64,000 bases of DNA from Emiliania huxleyi CCMP1516 (GCF_000372725.1 NW_005200784.1:313716-377715), one strand, 5' to 3'; positions 10,223 to 23,200 are shown, counted from the first letter of the stretch. Made by a program: numbers and translations. The notes: generated by a model not told the origin, from the sequence alone.

Positions 10223-12222
10223 ATGAAGGTCAAGGCCATCTCGCGCGACCGGCGCGACTTCACGCGCGCGCGCGCCTCGGAGATTGTGCCGGTTCAGCGC
10301 TCGATGGCGCCGGAGCTGCACCCGTTCGAGAAGGCACGGGAGTACAAGCGCGCGGTGAACGCGGTCAAGCTCGACCGGCACTTTGCCAAGCCCTTCGTGG
10401 GCGCGCTCTCCGGCCACTTCGACGGCGTGCAGTCCATGGCGAAGAACCCGTCCTCACTTTCGATGATCGTCTCCGGCGCGTGCGACGGCGAGATCCGGCG
10501 GTGGTGTCTGACGGAGCAGCGGCAGGGCGCGCGGTGGACGTCGCAGGCGCATAGCGGCTTCGTGCGCGGGCTCGCCTTCTCGCGCAACGGCCACCACTTT
10601 GTCTCCGCCTCGGACGACAAGACCGTCAAGCTCTGGTCCGCGAGTGCGCCGGCCAGCTCGACCGAGCCGCTCGCCACATACCTCGGGCGGTGCGCCACCG
10701 CCGCCGCAGCAGCCGCAGCCGCAGCCACAGCCGCCACACCGCTGCCGCGGCCGCCGCACCGCCGCCGCGGCCGCCGCCGCAGCCACCGCCGTCTGCTAGC
10801 CTGCCGCGCTGCCGTGAGTAGCCGCACCCCGCGCCGCCGCCCGCCCCCGCAGGTACCCGTTCACCGGCGTGGACCACCACTGGAAGGACCACCTCTTCGC
10901 CACCTCGGGCGCGACCGTGCAGCTGTGGGACACCTCGCGCTCCGAGGCGCTCCCCAGACACTTCCGAGACACTTCCGAGACACACCTCCCAGACACCTCC
11001 CAGACACCCTCGCGCCTCAGAGGCGCTCAGAGCGGCTCCGCCGTCCGTCGAGGGCGGCGTAGCCTTGCGCGGACGCGTCCACGACGCGTCCATGACCTGT
11101 CCGCGCAGGCGCTCCAGTCGTTTGAGTGGGGCGCCGACACCGTCACGGCGGTCCGCTTCAACCCCGCGCAGCACTCGCTCCTCTGTTGCCTCTCCGCCGA
11201 CCGCGGCGTCACGCTGTACGACGTCTCGAGCGGCTCGGCGCTTCTGCGGAGGGGGCACCGGCCGCCTCCCTGGGACGTGTCCGTGACGCGTCCGCCGATC
11301 TGCCGCCTCAGGCGCTGCAAAAGATGACGATGCAGACGCGCGCCAACGCGTGCTGCTGGAACCCGATGGAGCCGATGTGCGAAACTGCCCTGCGCCCTGC
11401 CCCTCTGCCTCGCCCGCTCCCCGCTTCCGAGAGGGGCAAGGGCGGGAGCCACCGCTTGACTCCGCCCGGGCTCTGCGCACGCGGTTCTGCGCCCGCGGTG
11501 CGAGACAGCCCCCCCCCCCCCCCCCCCCTTTTCCCAGGCACCTCACTCTCGCCTCCGAGGACCACGACCTGTACACCTTCGACATGCGCCGCCTCTCCCA
11601 GGCCATCTGCGTCCACTCGGGACACGTCTCCGCCGTCCTCGACCTCGACTACTCCCCGACCGGCACGCAGTTCGTCTCCGCCTCGTACGACAAGACGCTC
11701 CGCCTCTGGAACGTCGGCGCGCGCGGCACCCGCCCCGCCCGCCCGCAGCAGCGCTCTCGCTGCAGGCGCCGCCCGCGAGCCGTCCGCTCGAGCCGCCCGC
11801 GGCCGCCCCGCCGCGCAGGCGAGCAGAGCTGCTACAACGTCTACCACACCAAGCGGATGCAGCGCCTCTCGTGCGTGCAGTGGTCGATGGACGCCGCCTA
11901 CCTGCTCTCCGGCTCGGACGACACGAACGTGCGGCTCTGGCGCGCCGTCGCCAACGAGCGCGGCGCGCCGCAGCTGGGCCGCGAGCAGCGCAAGCGCGAG
12001 TACGCCGCGGCGCTGGTCGAGAAGCACCAGCACTTGCCCGAGGTGCGCCGGATCAAGGCGCACACGCACCTGCCCAAGCGGGTGCTGAAGGCGGCGCTCG
12101 TCAAGAAGACAGTGCGCGGCACGCAGCAGAAGCGCGAGAAGAACCGGCGCGCGCACTCGGCGCCGGGGGCGGTGCCAAAGGTGCAGCGGAAGAAGAAGCA
12201 GGTGTGGAGCGTGCAGGAATGA
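10223..12222 (+). CDS. DCAF13: DCAF13/Sof1, SSU processome WD40 protein
   Basis: Nucleolar WD40 protein needed for 18S rRNA processing. Six exons join in frame: 10223-10689, 10853-10946, 11109-11237, 11312-11376, 11538-11716 and 11819-12222, giving 445 residues, the length of the human protein. Diagnostic stretches are MKVKAISRDRRDFTR at the start, TGVDHHWKDHLFATSGATV, ACCWNPMEPM, DHDLYTFDMR, YNVYHTKRMQRLSCVQWSMD, and the basic Sof1 tail (REQRKREYAAAL to KHTxxxLPKRVLKA-type sequence). Introns 1 and 4 are GT-AG; introns 2, 3 and 5 are GC-AG and start with a copy of the next exon's first bases (GCGCTCC, GCGCT, GCG). Introns 2 and 3 carry the shared ACGCGTCC module. Intron 2 has no stop in frame, so retention is possible but would break the WD repeat. 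Confidence 0.93.
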
Positions 12223-14697
12223 TGAGACTCTCGGGACGGTGACGATTCTCACTCGGTTGACTGTACGTGTCTGACTGTGCGCTACGTCGTACGCGTGGTA
12301 AGCTGGTAAGAGTGCCCCCCGGGCTATAGTATAGTCGCTGCCTTTGACCCCGAAAGAAAAAGAAAAAACTCGAGGAGCGACGAGACACGTCACACGAGTG
12401 CGTGGCGGATTATCTCACATTAATTAGTCCCAGCTAAATTTAATTATTAAGTCGTTCCTCTCTCTCCTGGCACCTTGCCCCGTCAGCGTCATCCACATCC
12501 TCTACCTCATCGCTCTCCTCGGCCTCGTTCTGCGACGACGCCGACGCCTGCCAGGCCCTTGCTCTCGCGGCTTCTCTCGCCTCTCGGCGTAATCCGCACG
12601 ACCGGATTACTTTTTGTGGAGGATTTTACTAGTAAAATTTTCGCACGCAAATACTTTTTGCTTCGCGCCCTCTGCCGTTTGCATTGCAATGTCCTGCTGG
12701 TGGGTTTCTATGTTTGCGATTTGGAATTTGGTATTTGTCCAACTCTTTATTTTTTTCTAAAATTCTTTTTCTGTTGCCGCAATCCACTTGGGCATCAGCT
12801 TGGGCAGAGGTCCTCGGGGTGGGGAGAGAGGGAGCTCCCCTTTTCAGGCCCCGCCCAACCGCGCATTAACTCGCACCCCGTGTAGGGATCCTCCGTCCAG
12901 CTGAGCGTGATCCGTGAACACACAACCTCGAGCACACAACACGGCCGACAGGTCCGGTCCACCTCTCCAGCCTACCCCATACGCCGGGACACGAGTGAGC
13001 TCGCTGCTCCGCCTCAAAAGAATTCTTTTTTCGCTGTCAAAAAGTGTGTAGGGATCCTTTCGGCCCAATAGTGTAATTAATTAACGCAACACAGACAGTC
13101 CCGTGCCCAGTGTTGGTGGATGGTGCGAGCTCTCGTAAAATTCGGTTCGACTTTTTAGAATTCTTCTCGCCGTTAGAGAAGGCTTGTCTTTTAAGAATTC
13201 TTCTCGGGCCCCTCGTTCCTCTAGGCACTAGGGATCCTCATCAGTAATCGCCGAAAATCGACTTCGTGCCGAATCGCCGAATCGCCGAACATCGGGGGGG
13301 GTATCGGCGCGCCTGCTCTCGCGCGCAGCTGCTCTCTCGCGCGCGCCCTGCCCTCTCGCGCGCCTGAGCTCTCGCGCGCGCCTGCTCCTGCTCGCGCGTG
13401 CGGGGTGTGCCTGGTGCTGTCCGGGCCCGTTCTGCGTTCTGCGCGCCCTGCTCAGATGTCTAGGGCGCATTGCCGCAGGCAGCCATGATCGAGACGGATA
13501 CGCTTCTCGTTGTTACCAAGACTACCAAGACGGCTGGACGAACTACCAAGAGTATGACGACTGCTCCTTCACATGTTACAACGGATACTAGAGGGGTTAG
13601 GGGCCTAGAGAACACAACCCCCTCTCCCTTTTCTCCCAGTCAGTAAGCTCAAAAGTACGTACGAGGGTTTTTGCTCAGGTTCCACACGCGTCCCACACTT
13701 CCACACGTGGGAGCCGGGACTCGTGGTGTGCGAGCCTCACGACCACACACCTACACGCTCAATCTGTGGGACCGACCCACACCGAGCATGACGGTGTGGG
13801 TCTGCGCCGGTGCGCCCCCGGCCGCCAGCCATCCCGATGGACCCCCCGCGCCCACTCCGCGCTCGGCAGCGCCTCTCATCTCACCGACAGGATCCCATCG
13901 ACGTCGAGCCGCCGGAGGTGCTGCCGGCCGCCGGCCGCGAGGAGAAGCAGATCGCCGTCGCCGCCGCCGCCGCTGTCGCCGCCGCCGTCCAGCCCGCCGC
14001 CGCTGTCACCGCCTCCCCCCTCGCCGCCGCCGTCCTTGCCGCCGCCGCCGAGTTAAGTAAAAAATCTTTTCTCGTAAAATTCTTTTTCGCACGGCTCTGA
14101 AATTCTTTTTCGTTGCCGCCCTCCCCCGGTACGCTCCGCAATGAGACCCGCGGCCACAAAGACGCGGGCGATTGGCGACGACTCGCCGGCCGCCCACCTC
14201 GAGAATGAGAGCGGCGGAGGCGCCTCGCAGGAGCGCTCGCCGATCCCGGCAATGCTGCAGCGGCCGCGGAGCGGACGACGCGGCCGGTCCCTGCCCAGCG
14301 CGGTCGGTCCCGGCCGGCACCAGCCCGCCCGCCGAGAGAGCGCAGCCCCTGCACGGGCGGCGCGTAGGAGGTTCAGGGTGTGCGAGTGGATCCCGCCGAT
14401 CGGCCGGCGCACCGCGGGTCGCCACCGCCGCGGCTCCGTGTATCGACCGCGCAAGACTCCAGGGCCGTGTGCGGGGATGAACTGGCCCGCTCGGCGGCTG
14501 TGGGCGCCGCCGTCGCGAGACCGCCGACGATCGAAGATCAAGATCAAGATGAAGATCCAAGATCAAGATCAAGATGCACGTCGACGCCGACCGGCATTCG
14601 AGAAGTTTCTGCAGTCGCCACCTCCAGTCTGCGCAAAAAAAAGCTCAATTTGCCTTGCCCCGCTGGCTTCACCACTCAGGCTGCTTGCCGTCCGAGC
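12223..14697. other. gene-poor spacer with dispersed repeats
   Basis: No gene is supported. It contains AATTCTTTTT-type motifs several times (near 12768, 13020, 13158, 13190, 14080, 14102), a CTCTCGCGCGC tract (about 13310-13405), and a block at 13597-13662 (GGGGCCTAGAGAACACAACC onward, ending AAAAGTACGTAC) that recurs at 46417-46492. A stretch at about 12505-12595 (with CTCGCGGCTTCT and TCGGCG) recurs at about 51515-51590. A CAAGATCAAGATGAAGATC repeat lies near 14540-14575. Confidence 0.5.
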
Positions 14698-15320
14698 ATG
14701 GGCGGCCCAGATTATCCCCGAAACGGGAAGGAGCTCCACCGCAAAGCTGAGACGTGGCAGCAGGTGACGTGCGATGAGCTCCGACTGGCGAGTTTCAAAT
14801 TCAAAAAACGTTTCGACGCGCTGGAGCCATGGAAGCGAGCGGTGCAAGCGTACAAGGCGACCTACAAGCATCCGCAGTCCCTCGGTGGTGTTGCGACAAA
14901 GTTCCTTTTCATCCTTCGCCCGACGAGCGGCCCACCGCTCGGCTGCTGCGGCGTGAGTGTCCTGCTGCAAGTGCTCTCCGCTGATCTCGGAAACTACCCG
15001 CTCCTTTCAGAGCCGCTGCCGCCTCTGAGTGAGGCGGACCTCGACGCCGTGCAGCAATTTGCGACGTCCACGAGCGATGCGGAGCGGCGCCAATCTTGCG
15101 GGCACCATGGCGGGCACAAGCGCAAGGTGCCGTCGGGGCAGGTTTTTGCCCCAGCGCAGGACGCCTCCCTCTCGCGCTCAGGCGCGCACTCTTTGTTTTC
15201 GCTATTCAGGCGGCTGGCCCGACGACGCACCAGCGCACGCTGCATCCAGCCTCGGGCCTGGCGAAGCAGGTGCTGCTTTATTGTAATGTGCATCATATGT
15301 TATATCATATTGCCTATTGA
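14698..15320 (+). CDS. possible exon(s) of an unrecognised gene
   Basis: An open frame starting at the ATG near 14698 (MGGPDYPRNGKELHR) continues through a charged helical stretch (FKFKKRFDALEPWKRAVQAY) and PPLSEADLDAVQQFATSTSD before degrading into the tandem-repeat region. Codon use and the helical segment look protein-like up to about 15090. After that it looks non-coding. I recognise no family. It could be the 5' part of the gene that ends at 18689 or an independent fragment. Confidence 0.25.
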
Positions 15321-15424
15321 CGCCCCCGCGCTGCCTCCCACCGCACGCTCATCTGCCTCAAACTCGAAACCGGCTCGCCCCAACCCCACGAGCAGCACAT
15401 CGCCGGCCGACGATCCCGAGACGA

Positions 15425-16075
15425 GCCCGCGCCCACTTCGCCACCTCCCTGGCCCAAACGGCCCTCGGCGGAGCCTCTCTGCCCCGCAAGCCCCGCAATG
15501 CCGCGTGTCACGTCGAGCGCCAGTGGAGCGCTCTGCGGAACAGCCATTGCGTGATGAAGCGACCACATGCCCCATTCCCACGAGCCGCACTTCGCTGGAG
15601 CCCAGAGACGCGTCCGCGCCACTTCGCCATCCTCCCTGCCCCAACGGCCCTCGGCGGAGCCTCTCTGCCCCGCAAGCCCCGCAATGCCGCGTGTCACGTC
15701 GAGCGCCAGTGGAGCGCTCTGCGGAACGGCCATTGCGTGATGAAGCGACCACATGCCCCATTCCCACGAGCCGCACTTCGCTGGAGCCCAGAGACGCGTC
15801 CGCGCCACTTCGCCATCCTCCCTGCCCCAACGGCCCCTCGGCGGAGCCTCTCTGCCCCGCAAGCCCCGCAATGCCGCGTGTCACGTCGAGCGCCAGTGGA
15901 GCGCTCTGCGGAACGGCCATTGCGTGATGAAGCGACCACATGCCCCATTCCCACGAGCCGCACTTCGCTGGAGCCCAGAGACGCGTCCGCGCCACTTCGC
16001 CATCCTCCCTGCCCCAAACGGCCCCTCGGAGGAGCCTCTCTGCCCCGCAAGCCCCGCAATGCCGCGGATCGCGGC
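15425..16075. repeat. ~187-bp tandem repeat, about 3.4 copies
   Basis: The string GAGCCTCTCTGCCCCGCAAG starts at 15471, 15657, 15844 and 16032, giving periods of 186, 187 and 188 bp. The unit also contains TGCGTGATGAAGCGACCACA and CAGAGACGCGTCCGCGCCAC. Copies are nearly identical, so the array is young or homogenised. It is open in several frames but shows no protein-like bias, and I do not call it coding. Confidence 0.9.
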
Positions 16076-16454
16076 GAGCGCCCGCGTCTCCGAGATCGAC
16101 CGCCGGTGTCCTGTCTGCCAGCACACAACCGCCGCTGCCCCGGCCCGACCGCTCAGCAACCGCCTACGGCTGATGACGCGCTCTCCCGGCGCTGCTCCCC
16201 GCCCAAGAACGCCGCATATCCACCCTCCCCACGTCCCGAGCTCACCACTGGCGCGTGTCGCGTTCCCGAGTCACAATCTCCCTGCAGCACCTGCCCATTC
16301 CGCTCTGACAACACGACCCACGGCCCAACACACGTTCCGCTCTGACGACACGAACTACGGACCAGCACACGTCTCGTGGCACTCCTCCCGCCCGAGAGAG
16401 CCACCAATCCCACAAACCACTGCTACTCTAGGTTCTCAGCGCCAACGCCCTGCT

Positions 16455-16880
16455 GGCTCCTGCCGCTCCTCCCGCCGCCGCTCCTCTCGCCGCCGCTCAT
16501 AGCGCCGCCGCTCCTCTCACCGCCGCTGCCCACGCCGCTGTCGCCGCCGCTGTCGCCGCTCCTCGCCCCGCCGCTCCTCCCGCCGCTCTCCCCGCCGCTG
16601 CTCCCGCCGCCGCTATCGCCGCCGCTTTCGCCGCCGCTCCTTCAGCCACTGCTCGCGTGGCCGCTCCTCCCGCCGCTCTCCCCGCCGCTCCTCCCGCCGA
16701 CGCTCCTCCCGCCGCTCTCCCCGCCGCTCCTCTCGCCGCTCCTCCCGCCGCTCTCCCCGCCGCTCCTCTCACCGCCGCCGCTCTCGCCGCCGCTCTCGCC
16801 GCCGCTCCTCGCGCCGCTCCTCGCGCCGCTCCTCCCGCCGCTCCTCCCGTTGCTCTCGCCGCTGCTCCTCTCCCATTCTG
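16455..16880. repeat. CCGCCGCTCCTC simple repeat
   Basis: A long degenerate tract of CCGCCGCTCCTC / GCCGCTCTCGCC units. It opens all frames (Ala/Pro-rich on +, Gly/Arg-rich on -). It may lie in an intron or a low-complexity N-terminus of the gene that follows. Confidence 0.8.
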
Positions 16881-16889
16881 CTGGGTTGG

Positions 16890-18689
16890 ACAGGGCACCA
16901 ACCACCAGCAGGAACTCGACGAGCAGAAACGGCGACGCGAGGACGAGCAGAAACGGCGACGCGAGGAGTACCTGCAAGACAAAGAGCTCTTCGCGGACCA
17001 GGGCATCCCACACGGCGGCGCAAAACTCAGCGTCGAAAACGTGCAGGAACTGCTGCAAAACCACCCGGCCAACACCGACCTCGGCGCCGCGCTGGTCCGG
17101 CTGCGAGACGCGCTCGAGGCGGTGGCGCGGCGGCAGGAGGAGCGCGCAGCGGAAGCATCGCTCCTGGAGAGCGTCAGCATCCCAGACGGCGGCGCAAAGC
17201 TCAGCCCCGCGAACGTGGCGCGCCTGCCGCAGCTGCTGCAGGATCACGGGTCCGACACCGCGCTCGGCGCCGCGCTGAGGAGGATAAGCATGAATGCGGC
17301 GGAGGCGGCGGCGAAGGCGGAGGCACGCGCGAAGCGCGCTGAGCTGCTCGCGAGAGTGAACGTGCACCTCGTCGCTGGTAAGCGGCTGAGCGCCGACGAG
17401 GTGCAGCGCCGGCTCGTTCTCGAGAACCGGCACGCGGGCACCGAAATCGGCGACGCCCTGGCCTCGGTGCGAAAGGACACTGAGCGACAGCGCGAGCGGC
17501 GCGAGGAGCGCGGCTCGAGCCACCGCGCAGCCGTCCCGCGCCCACCGCCTAGTCACAACGGCGCCGCACCGGTAGGCTGAGGCTGAGAACGCCGTGTCTC
17601 TGGCGGACGCCCTCCGCTTGTTTGCCAAAATCCCGAGCGGCCTCGTCGACAACGCCTACCGCGAGCTCCCAAACCCCGTCGCCGACGCGATCCGGTCCTC
17701 GCCGCGCGCGTCGTCCGACGCCGCTCTGGCTGCCACTCTGGCTGCAGTGGAGAGCGCCATCGAGCGTCACGAGCTCGACGAGGCAGAGCGAGACCCTCGC
17801 CCGCGCGCCTAGCGAACAAACGCATACTCACTCCGCAACACCGCTGCAGGAGGACGTCATCGAGAGCCTCCTCCTCTTCTCGCTGCCGCACCTGACCAGC
17901 GTGGAGATGGACGGGCTCGACTCGCAGGCCCGCACCACCGTGCTGCGCGCGCTGCAGGGACCCAAAGTCGCCACCGTCTTCCGGTTCGGCGTCACGGCCG
18001 AAATCAACCTGATGGTCAGCACCAAAAAGCTGACCGCGGAGCTGGGGGAGAAGTTTGTGAAGGCCACGATCGAGGCCGGCACGACGTGCAGCTGCGGCTC
18101 CCTGTGGAACTCCGCTGGCGCGACGCCACGCGACATCTTCAAGAAGTACATCACGTACGACGAACTCATCGAGGTGCTCGAAGTGCTGCGCTGCAACTCG
18201 CCGGCGGACGGGCAGGGCTGCTTCAAGTGGTCCGCGTACGCCTTCTGGTCCCTCTTCTCGCGCAAGACGGACGAGCCGCTCGGCGACGGCCTCAGCGAGC
18301 GCAAGGAGGGCGACTGCGTGTGCGAGGACCGCACCGACCCGGTGCGGTGGCCCAAGGTCACGCTGCGGGCGCCGCCGGAGGCGCGGTACGGCAAGCGCAT
18401 GGCCGACCGCATGGTAGCGAGCTACTACATGCTCGCCTGCGACACGCGCGTCGTGCGCGTCCTCTGCGAGCTCGCCATCAGCTGGCTCGCCTCCGACATC
18501 GACGAGAAGAAGCTCGCCAACGGCTTCCGCACCTCGGGCGCCACGGGCGAGGAGGGGCGGCTCGGGCCGGCGCACCTCGCGCAGGAGTCGCTCGTGGCGC
18601 TGCGCGTGGCGGTGGCCGAGTGCCCGGTGCTCTCCAAGATCTACCCCGAGCGGTGGTTCCGCGACGGCGAGACCTGGGAGAAGTTCTGA
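16890..18689 (+). CDS. unrecognised gene: three ~43-residue repeats plus a conserved-looking C-terminal domain
   Basis: The 5' limit is approximate. After a low-complexity tract, the frame encodes coiled-coil sequence (ELDEQKRRREDEQKRRREEY), then three repeats of a motif reading GGAKLSVENVQELLQ... TDLGAALVRLRDAL, GGAKLSPANVARLPQLLQ... TALGAALRRI, and GKRLSADEVQRRL... TEIGDALASVRK. A second exon starts after an acceptor near 17575 and ends at 17782 (HELDE). A GC-AG intron of 67 bp (17783-17849) joins it in frame to 17850-18689. That last exon encodes about 279 residues with SLPHLTSVEMDGLDSQAR, TTCSCGSLWNSAG and ERWFRDGETWEKF at the C-terminus. I recognise no family for the last domain. The exon that encodes the repeats must splice out of frame 1 before the stop at 17580. 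Confidence 0.55.
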
Positions 18690-18773
18690 GGCCGCCCAGC
18701 GCCGCCGCCGCACGCCAGCGCCCTCCGCCCGTGTCTACTACACTGCGGCGACGGGCGGCGGCAGCAGCATGGT

Positions 18774-18829
<56 letters not shown>

Positions 18830-20224
18830 TGCTGCGGCTGCTGCTGCTGGCGCCACTCTACTGCTACTGTGTCACATCCTCTACTGCTACTATCCCGCGT
18901 CCTCCGCAAACGCCTCGAAGCCTTGCGCAGCAGCCGCCCCGATCGCTCGTTCCCTCAGAGGCGTGGGCGGCTGGCTGTAACTTCCTGAGGAGGCGGTGGA
19001 AGGAGCGCAGTGCGGGGAAGCATCGCTCCGTGCCTCAAGAGCGGCCAGCGGGGCGGCCGGTGCCACGCGAGCAGCGCATCGGCCGCCCGCGTCGCAGCTG
19101 AGGAGGGGAAGGGGTTGGGGAGAGGGAGTTTGCACATGGACATGGTGGGTGGGTGGGTCGGGAAGATCCACCCGGCGAGGCCGCACGTGCAGGACCCGGC
19201 ACGCACGCGCCTCCGGAGGGACACTGTCCATGTCCTGCGTGTACCGGCCACCCATCGAGCCGAACGGCATGTGAAAGTACCGCGCCCTTGCAGCCACGGA
19301 GCGCCCTGGCAGCCACGGAGCGGGCGGGGTCAGGGTGAGTATATGTTCCAGAGGACGCAAGGATCTACTGTGTTGGAGAGGCGAGTGCGAGGACCGCTGT
19401 GAGAGCCAGAGGGTCTGTCTACCGCGCCTCTACCCCTACTGCACACAAACAACAAGAGTGCGGTGCGCGAGGCAGTGTTTGTGCGCAGAGTCTGACAATC
19501 GCCAAGCGCCGAGCGCTTCTCGGCGTTGAGCGCCACAGCGGACCAAGCATGGAACTCTGTCAACTGGCGCTTTGCGACAGTAGCCAGAGCTCGACGCACC
19601 TACCAGCAGAAGGGAGAACGTCATGTCGCACGCTAACGCCTCGCGTCATGGTCATGTGGAGCCAAGCCTCGCGAGTGGGAGTCAGTGTGTGAGGAGAGTG
19701 CAGGTATCCGACGCGACCACACAAGCGAGTGCAGCGTTGGTGCGGCGGAGCTTGGCCAGGGCAGTAGGACGACCGTCATACAAGCACATCGTCATCGTCG
19801 AGCCTCAATAATGCCAGTGCCTGTAGTAACGAGGGCTCATTGACAGTAGCGGAAACCGCGCGGCTGGCCCGCGCGGGCGCGTGTTACCGCGGCCGAGGCG
19901 TAGGGACGATAGCCAGGTCTGCTTCGCAGTCCCAGTGTCAGACGTGCGAGGACACAACTCCGAGTTCTTGAAAGAAGAATTTTGCTTTCGCGGACTGGCG
20001 CGTAACTCACACCACCGCAGTACAATCGATTGAGTCCGGGTTTTTTTATGCGTATGATTGTAAGGGCGTAGGGACCCGCCCCAGGACAGGCTCTGGCGTT
20101 CTGATGGAGTGCTCTGGTGCCGAGGAGAGCCGCTGGCAAGCAGAGGTCCGCAGCGTGTCGGCCCCAGCGGCGGTGCTGCGCGGGAGGCGGCCGCGGGCAC
20201 GCTGGGCTCGAATTGCCGTTGGCC
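18690..20224. other. spacer with a GCC trinucleotide tract
   Basis: A CCG repeat lies at about 18774-18829, followed by GCTGCTGCGG-type sequence. The rest is mixed sequence with no frame I would call a gene. The last ~150 bases precede the SNF2-RING gene and should hold its promoter; no obvious core element is visible. Confidence 0.5.
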
Positions 20225-23200
20225 ATGCCGCCCTGGGGTGGAAGATCGGTCTCGCCGGTCAAGAGACACGGCGTGCACACGCTCAGCACCGAGCAGCGGC
20301 TGAATTTGGTGCTGCAGCAGGACGCCAAGCATGGGGCCTCACCGACAACACCCCGCACTATCCGGCGGTTCGCCGTGCGAGCAACGCCCAGCAGCGGCAC
20401 TCGTCGACCTCGGTTTGGTGATCCGACAAAAAGCGGAAGCTTCGATTTCGGAGGTGCGGCCGCTGCTGGTGGCCTCTTCGACTTTGTAGGGGCGAGCAGT
20501 GGCAATGAAGCAGCTTGGGGCGTGGCAGCAGCAGTGTCTGTGAGAGAGGGACGACACGTCGCACTGGCGCTGCGCCCGCGCCCCGACTTTGACGCCTGCG
20601 CCTGCGACATCGGCGACGGCGCTGGCGGCGGCGGCGGCATCTGGAAGCCCTCGCTCCTCGACGCGCCTGAGGGGGAGGCGCTTCTTCTTGCGGACGTGCG
20701 GCTCATCTACCAGGCGCTCGATGGTCTCGACTCTCCGGTCGAGGTGGTTGCACGCCGCTCTACGGGCGGGATGCCGCGAGGAGTGGGCTTCACCGCGGTG
20801 GTGCTCTCCCCTGCCGACGCAGCCGGTCTCGCCGTTCGCCCACACGAGCTCGGCCAGTGCCTCATTCGCATTCCGCCGCCGGTCCCTCCGGAGCGCCTCC
20901 AGAGCGGCGGCGACACCCTCGCGATCGACGGCGACAGTTGGTGGGACGGACTGGGACACTCCTTCACGGCCGAGACTGCCGGCGCGCCACCATCGCGTGC
21001 GCTCATCGAGACGGGCGTGGTGCGTTGCTTTGTGCTGCCAGTGGACGGCGAGCCGAACGTGCGCCGCGTGCTGCTGAGCACTGCCCACTCGCGCGGTGCA
21101 GACGAGGCGTTTGCGTCCCGCTACTCGGGCTGCGGTGCTGCGACCCTCCTCGACAAAGTGGTTGCTGCTGCCTCGGAGGCGCCACCTGTGGGCGAATGGC
21201 AGAGCACGCTCGACGCGTCCTTGACCCTCTCATCATGTCTCTCCGACTCGCCTGCTGATGTCGCCGTCGCCGCCGCCCAGGCCGCCCTGGTCGCCGCCCA
21301 GGCGGCTGCCACCCGGTCCAGGGCGGCAGCCTCCGAGTCTTTGGCGGCGGCTCGCGCCGCCGCCACTGCCGCCGCCAGTGCTGCCGCCGCCGCCAACGCC
21401 GCCGTCGATGTGGCGGCGGCCGAGGATTTGCTCTACCCTCACCAGCTACGGACTGTGAGGTGGATGCGGGCTGTCGAGAGCGGGCACAAGGAGGACGTAG
21501 CCGAGCCGCTGCCGGCGTGGCCCGAGCTTGAGACGCGTGTGGCTCTCCCCTCCGGCGGCGTCGTCGGTTCCCCGCCTGGCGCAGGGAAGACTCGCATTGC
21601 CCTCACCCTAGCCGCCAGCGACGGCCAGTCCGCAAGGACGTTGGTGCTCTGCCCCCCGCATCTCGTTGAGCAGTGGAAGGTCGAGATGGCCTCCGTTCCG
21701 GGTGCGGAGAGGTGCGTCGAGATTTGGGGCCACGACAGCATTTCGCGCGTTTGCGACGAGGTGGAGGCTGCCTGCGCGGGATCGTGGACGCGCCTCATCG
21801 TTGACGAGCCACAGGAGCTCTCTTCGGAGCTCGTGCCCGCTCTGCGTGCTTTTGGTGCGCAGTACTACTGGGCGCTGTGCGGAACGGGCCGGCAGCAACT
21901 TCGGCGATGCGGGGCCGTCGCCTATGGTGGCAGCGAGCCCCGCTGGGCGACGATCCCGCGGAGGCCAGAGCAGACACCGCTGCCGCCCGGCCCTTCGTTC
22001 GCCGCCGTCAGCTTGTGGGATCGGCTTGCTGCTCGCTTCGTGGCGCGGCGATGCGTCGCTGATTCGCCTGCCGACTGCCTGCCACGCCCAGCGAAGCACG
22101 AGCATTTGATTGCGCTGCAGCTGCCGCTGAGCGACGCGATGCGCGTGCTGGCGCACACACGCGCGGGCGAGCTCGAGCTGGCAGTGCGCGTCGCAAATGG
22201 CACCCCTGTGCCCCCCGTCAAGCCTCAGCAGCCGGCGAGGTCGCACGAGGAGCAGGAGCGCGAGCGGCGACGGGCCGTTTTGACCAACGAGCCGGCTGAG
22301 GGAGTCCCCAGCCCGCGCACGCCCCTCGAGGCGGAGCTCTCGAGGTCACTGCCCCCGGGTTGGAGCGCCCACGTGTCACGCAACATCAGGCCTGGCGAGG
22401 TGTACTACCAACGCGGCGATTACTGGCAGTGGGCGTCCGATCGCGGTAGGCCAGATCCCGAGCAGCCCGCCGCGCGCCTGGCACTTGAGCAGACGGACGC
22501 GGCAGTTGCCGTCCGTGAGGAGGAGGAGCGGCGCAAGGAGGTTTCTGCGGTGTCGGAGCTCGAGAAGCAGGCGGCGGCGGCGGCAAACCGATCCGCGAGT
22601 CAGGACTTTGACGCGGTCGCCGACGGCACATATGGCAAGCAGCTCGACGTTGCCCGCCACAGCGTTGAGCTGCTGTGCCAGGACGCCGAGGCGTGGCACA
22701 GCTCGTTTCTCGCTCAGTTCGGGCTGCGCTGCGCGTGCGACAGCTCCTCTGGCCGCCGCTGGTGCTGCAGCGGCATAGTCGACGCGCAACGTGGAACGCG
22801 CCTCGATGTGGCGCCCGCCGAGGCGTGGGCGGCGGAGGCGCCGGGCGCTCTGCGCCGGACATTGACGCTCACTGGCGAGATCCTGCCGCCCCCGCCCGAG
22901 CTGCTGGCAGCGGCGGCGGCAGTCACCGCCGCGGCCAAGCGGGTGAGAGAGGCCGACTCCAAAGGAGAGGATCGTGAGTCGGCGGAGCTCGCGCTGCAGG
23001 CTCAGGTGAGTGAGGCGCTCGCGGCGCACGACCATTTCCAAGGCGTCGACACCAGCGCGCGTGACCAGCTAAAGGAGGAGCTTGATCGCGTCGCCAAGTT
23101 CGAGAAGCACCTGCGGTGGGCGGAGCGCGCCAAGGACGTGCTGTTCGACACGACTGCGACGTGCGCAATCTGCTACGAGACGTTTTGGCACAAGAGTGTC

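Noticed and set aside
15425..16075. CRISPR array
   Set aside because: Units are contiguous 187-bp tandem copies without short repeats and unique spacers, and the genome is eukaryotic.
15317..16500. Long overlapping frames in the 187-bp array
   Set aside because: All frames stay open because the period is near a multiple of three and GC-rich. No codon bias and no motifs.
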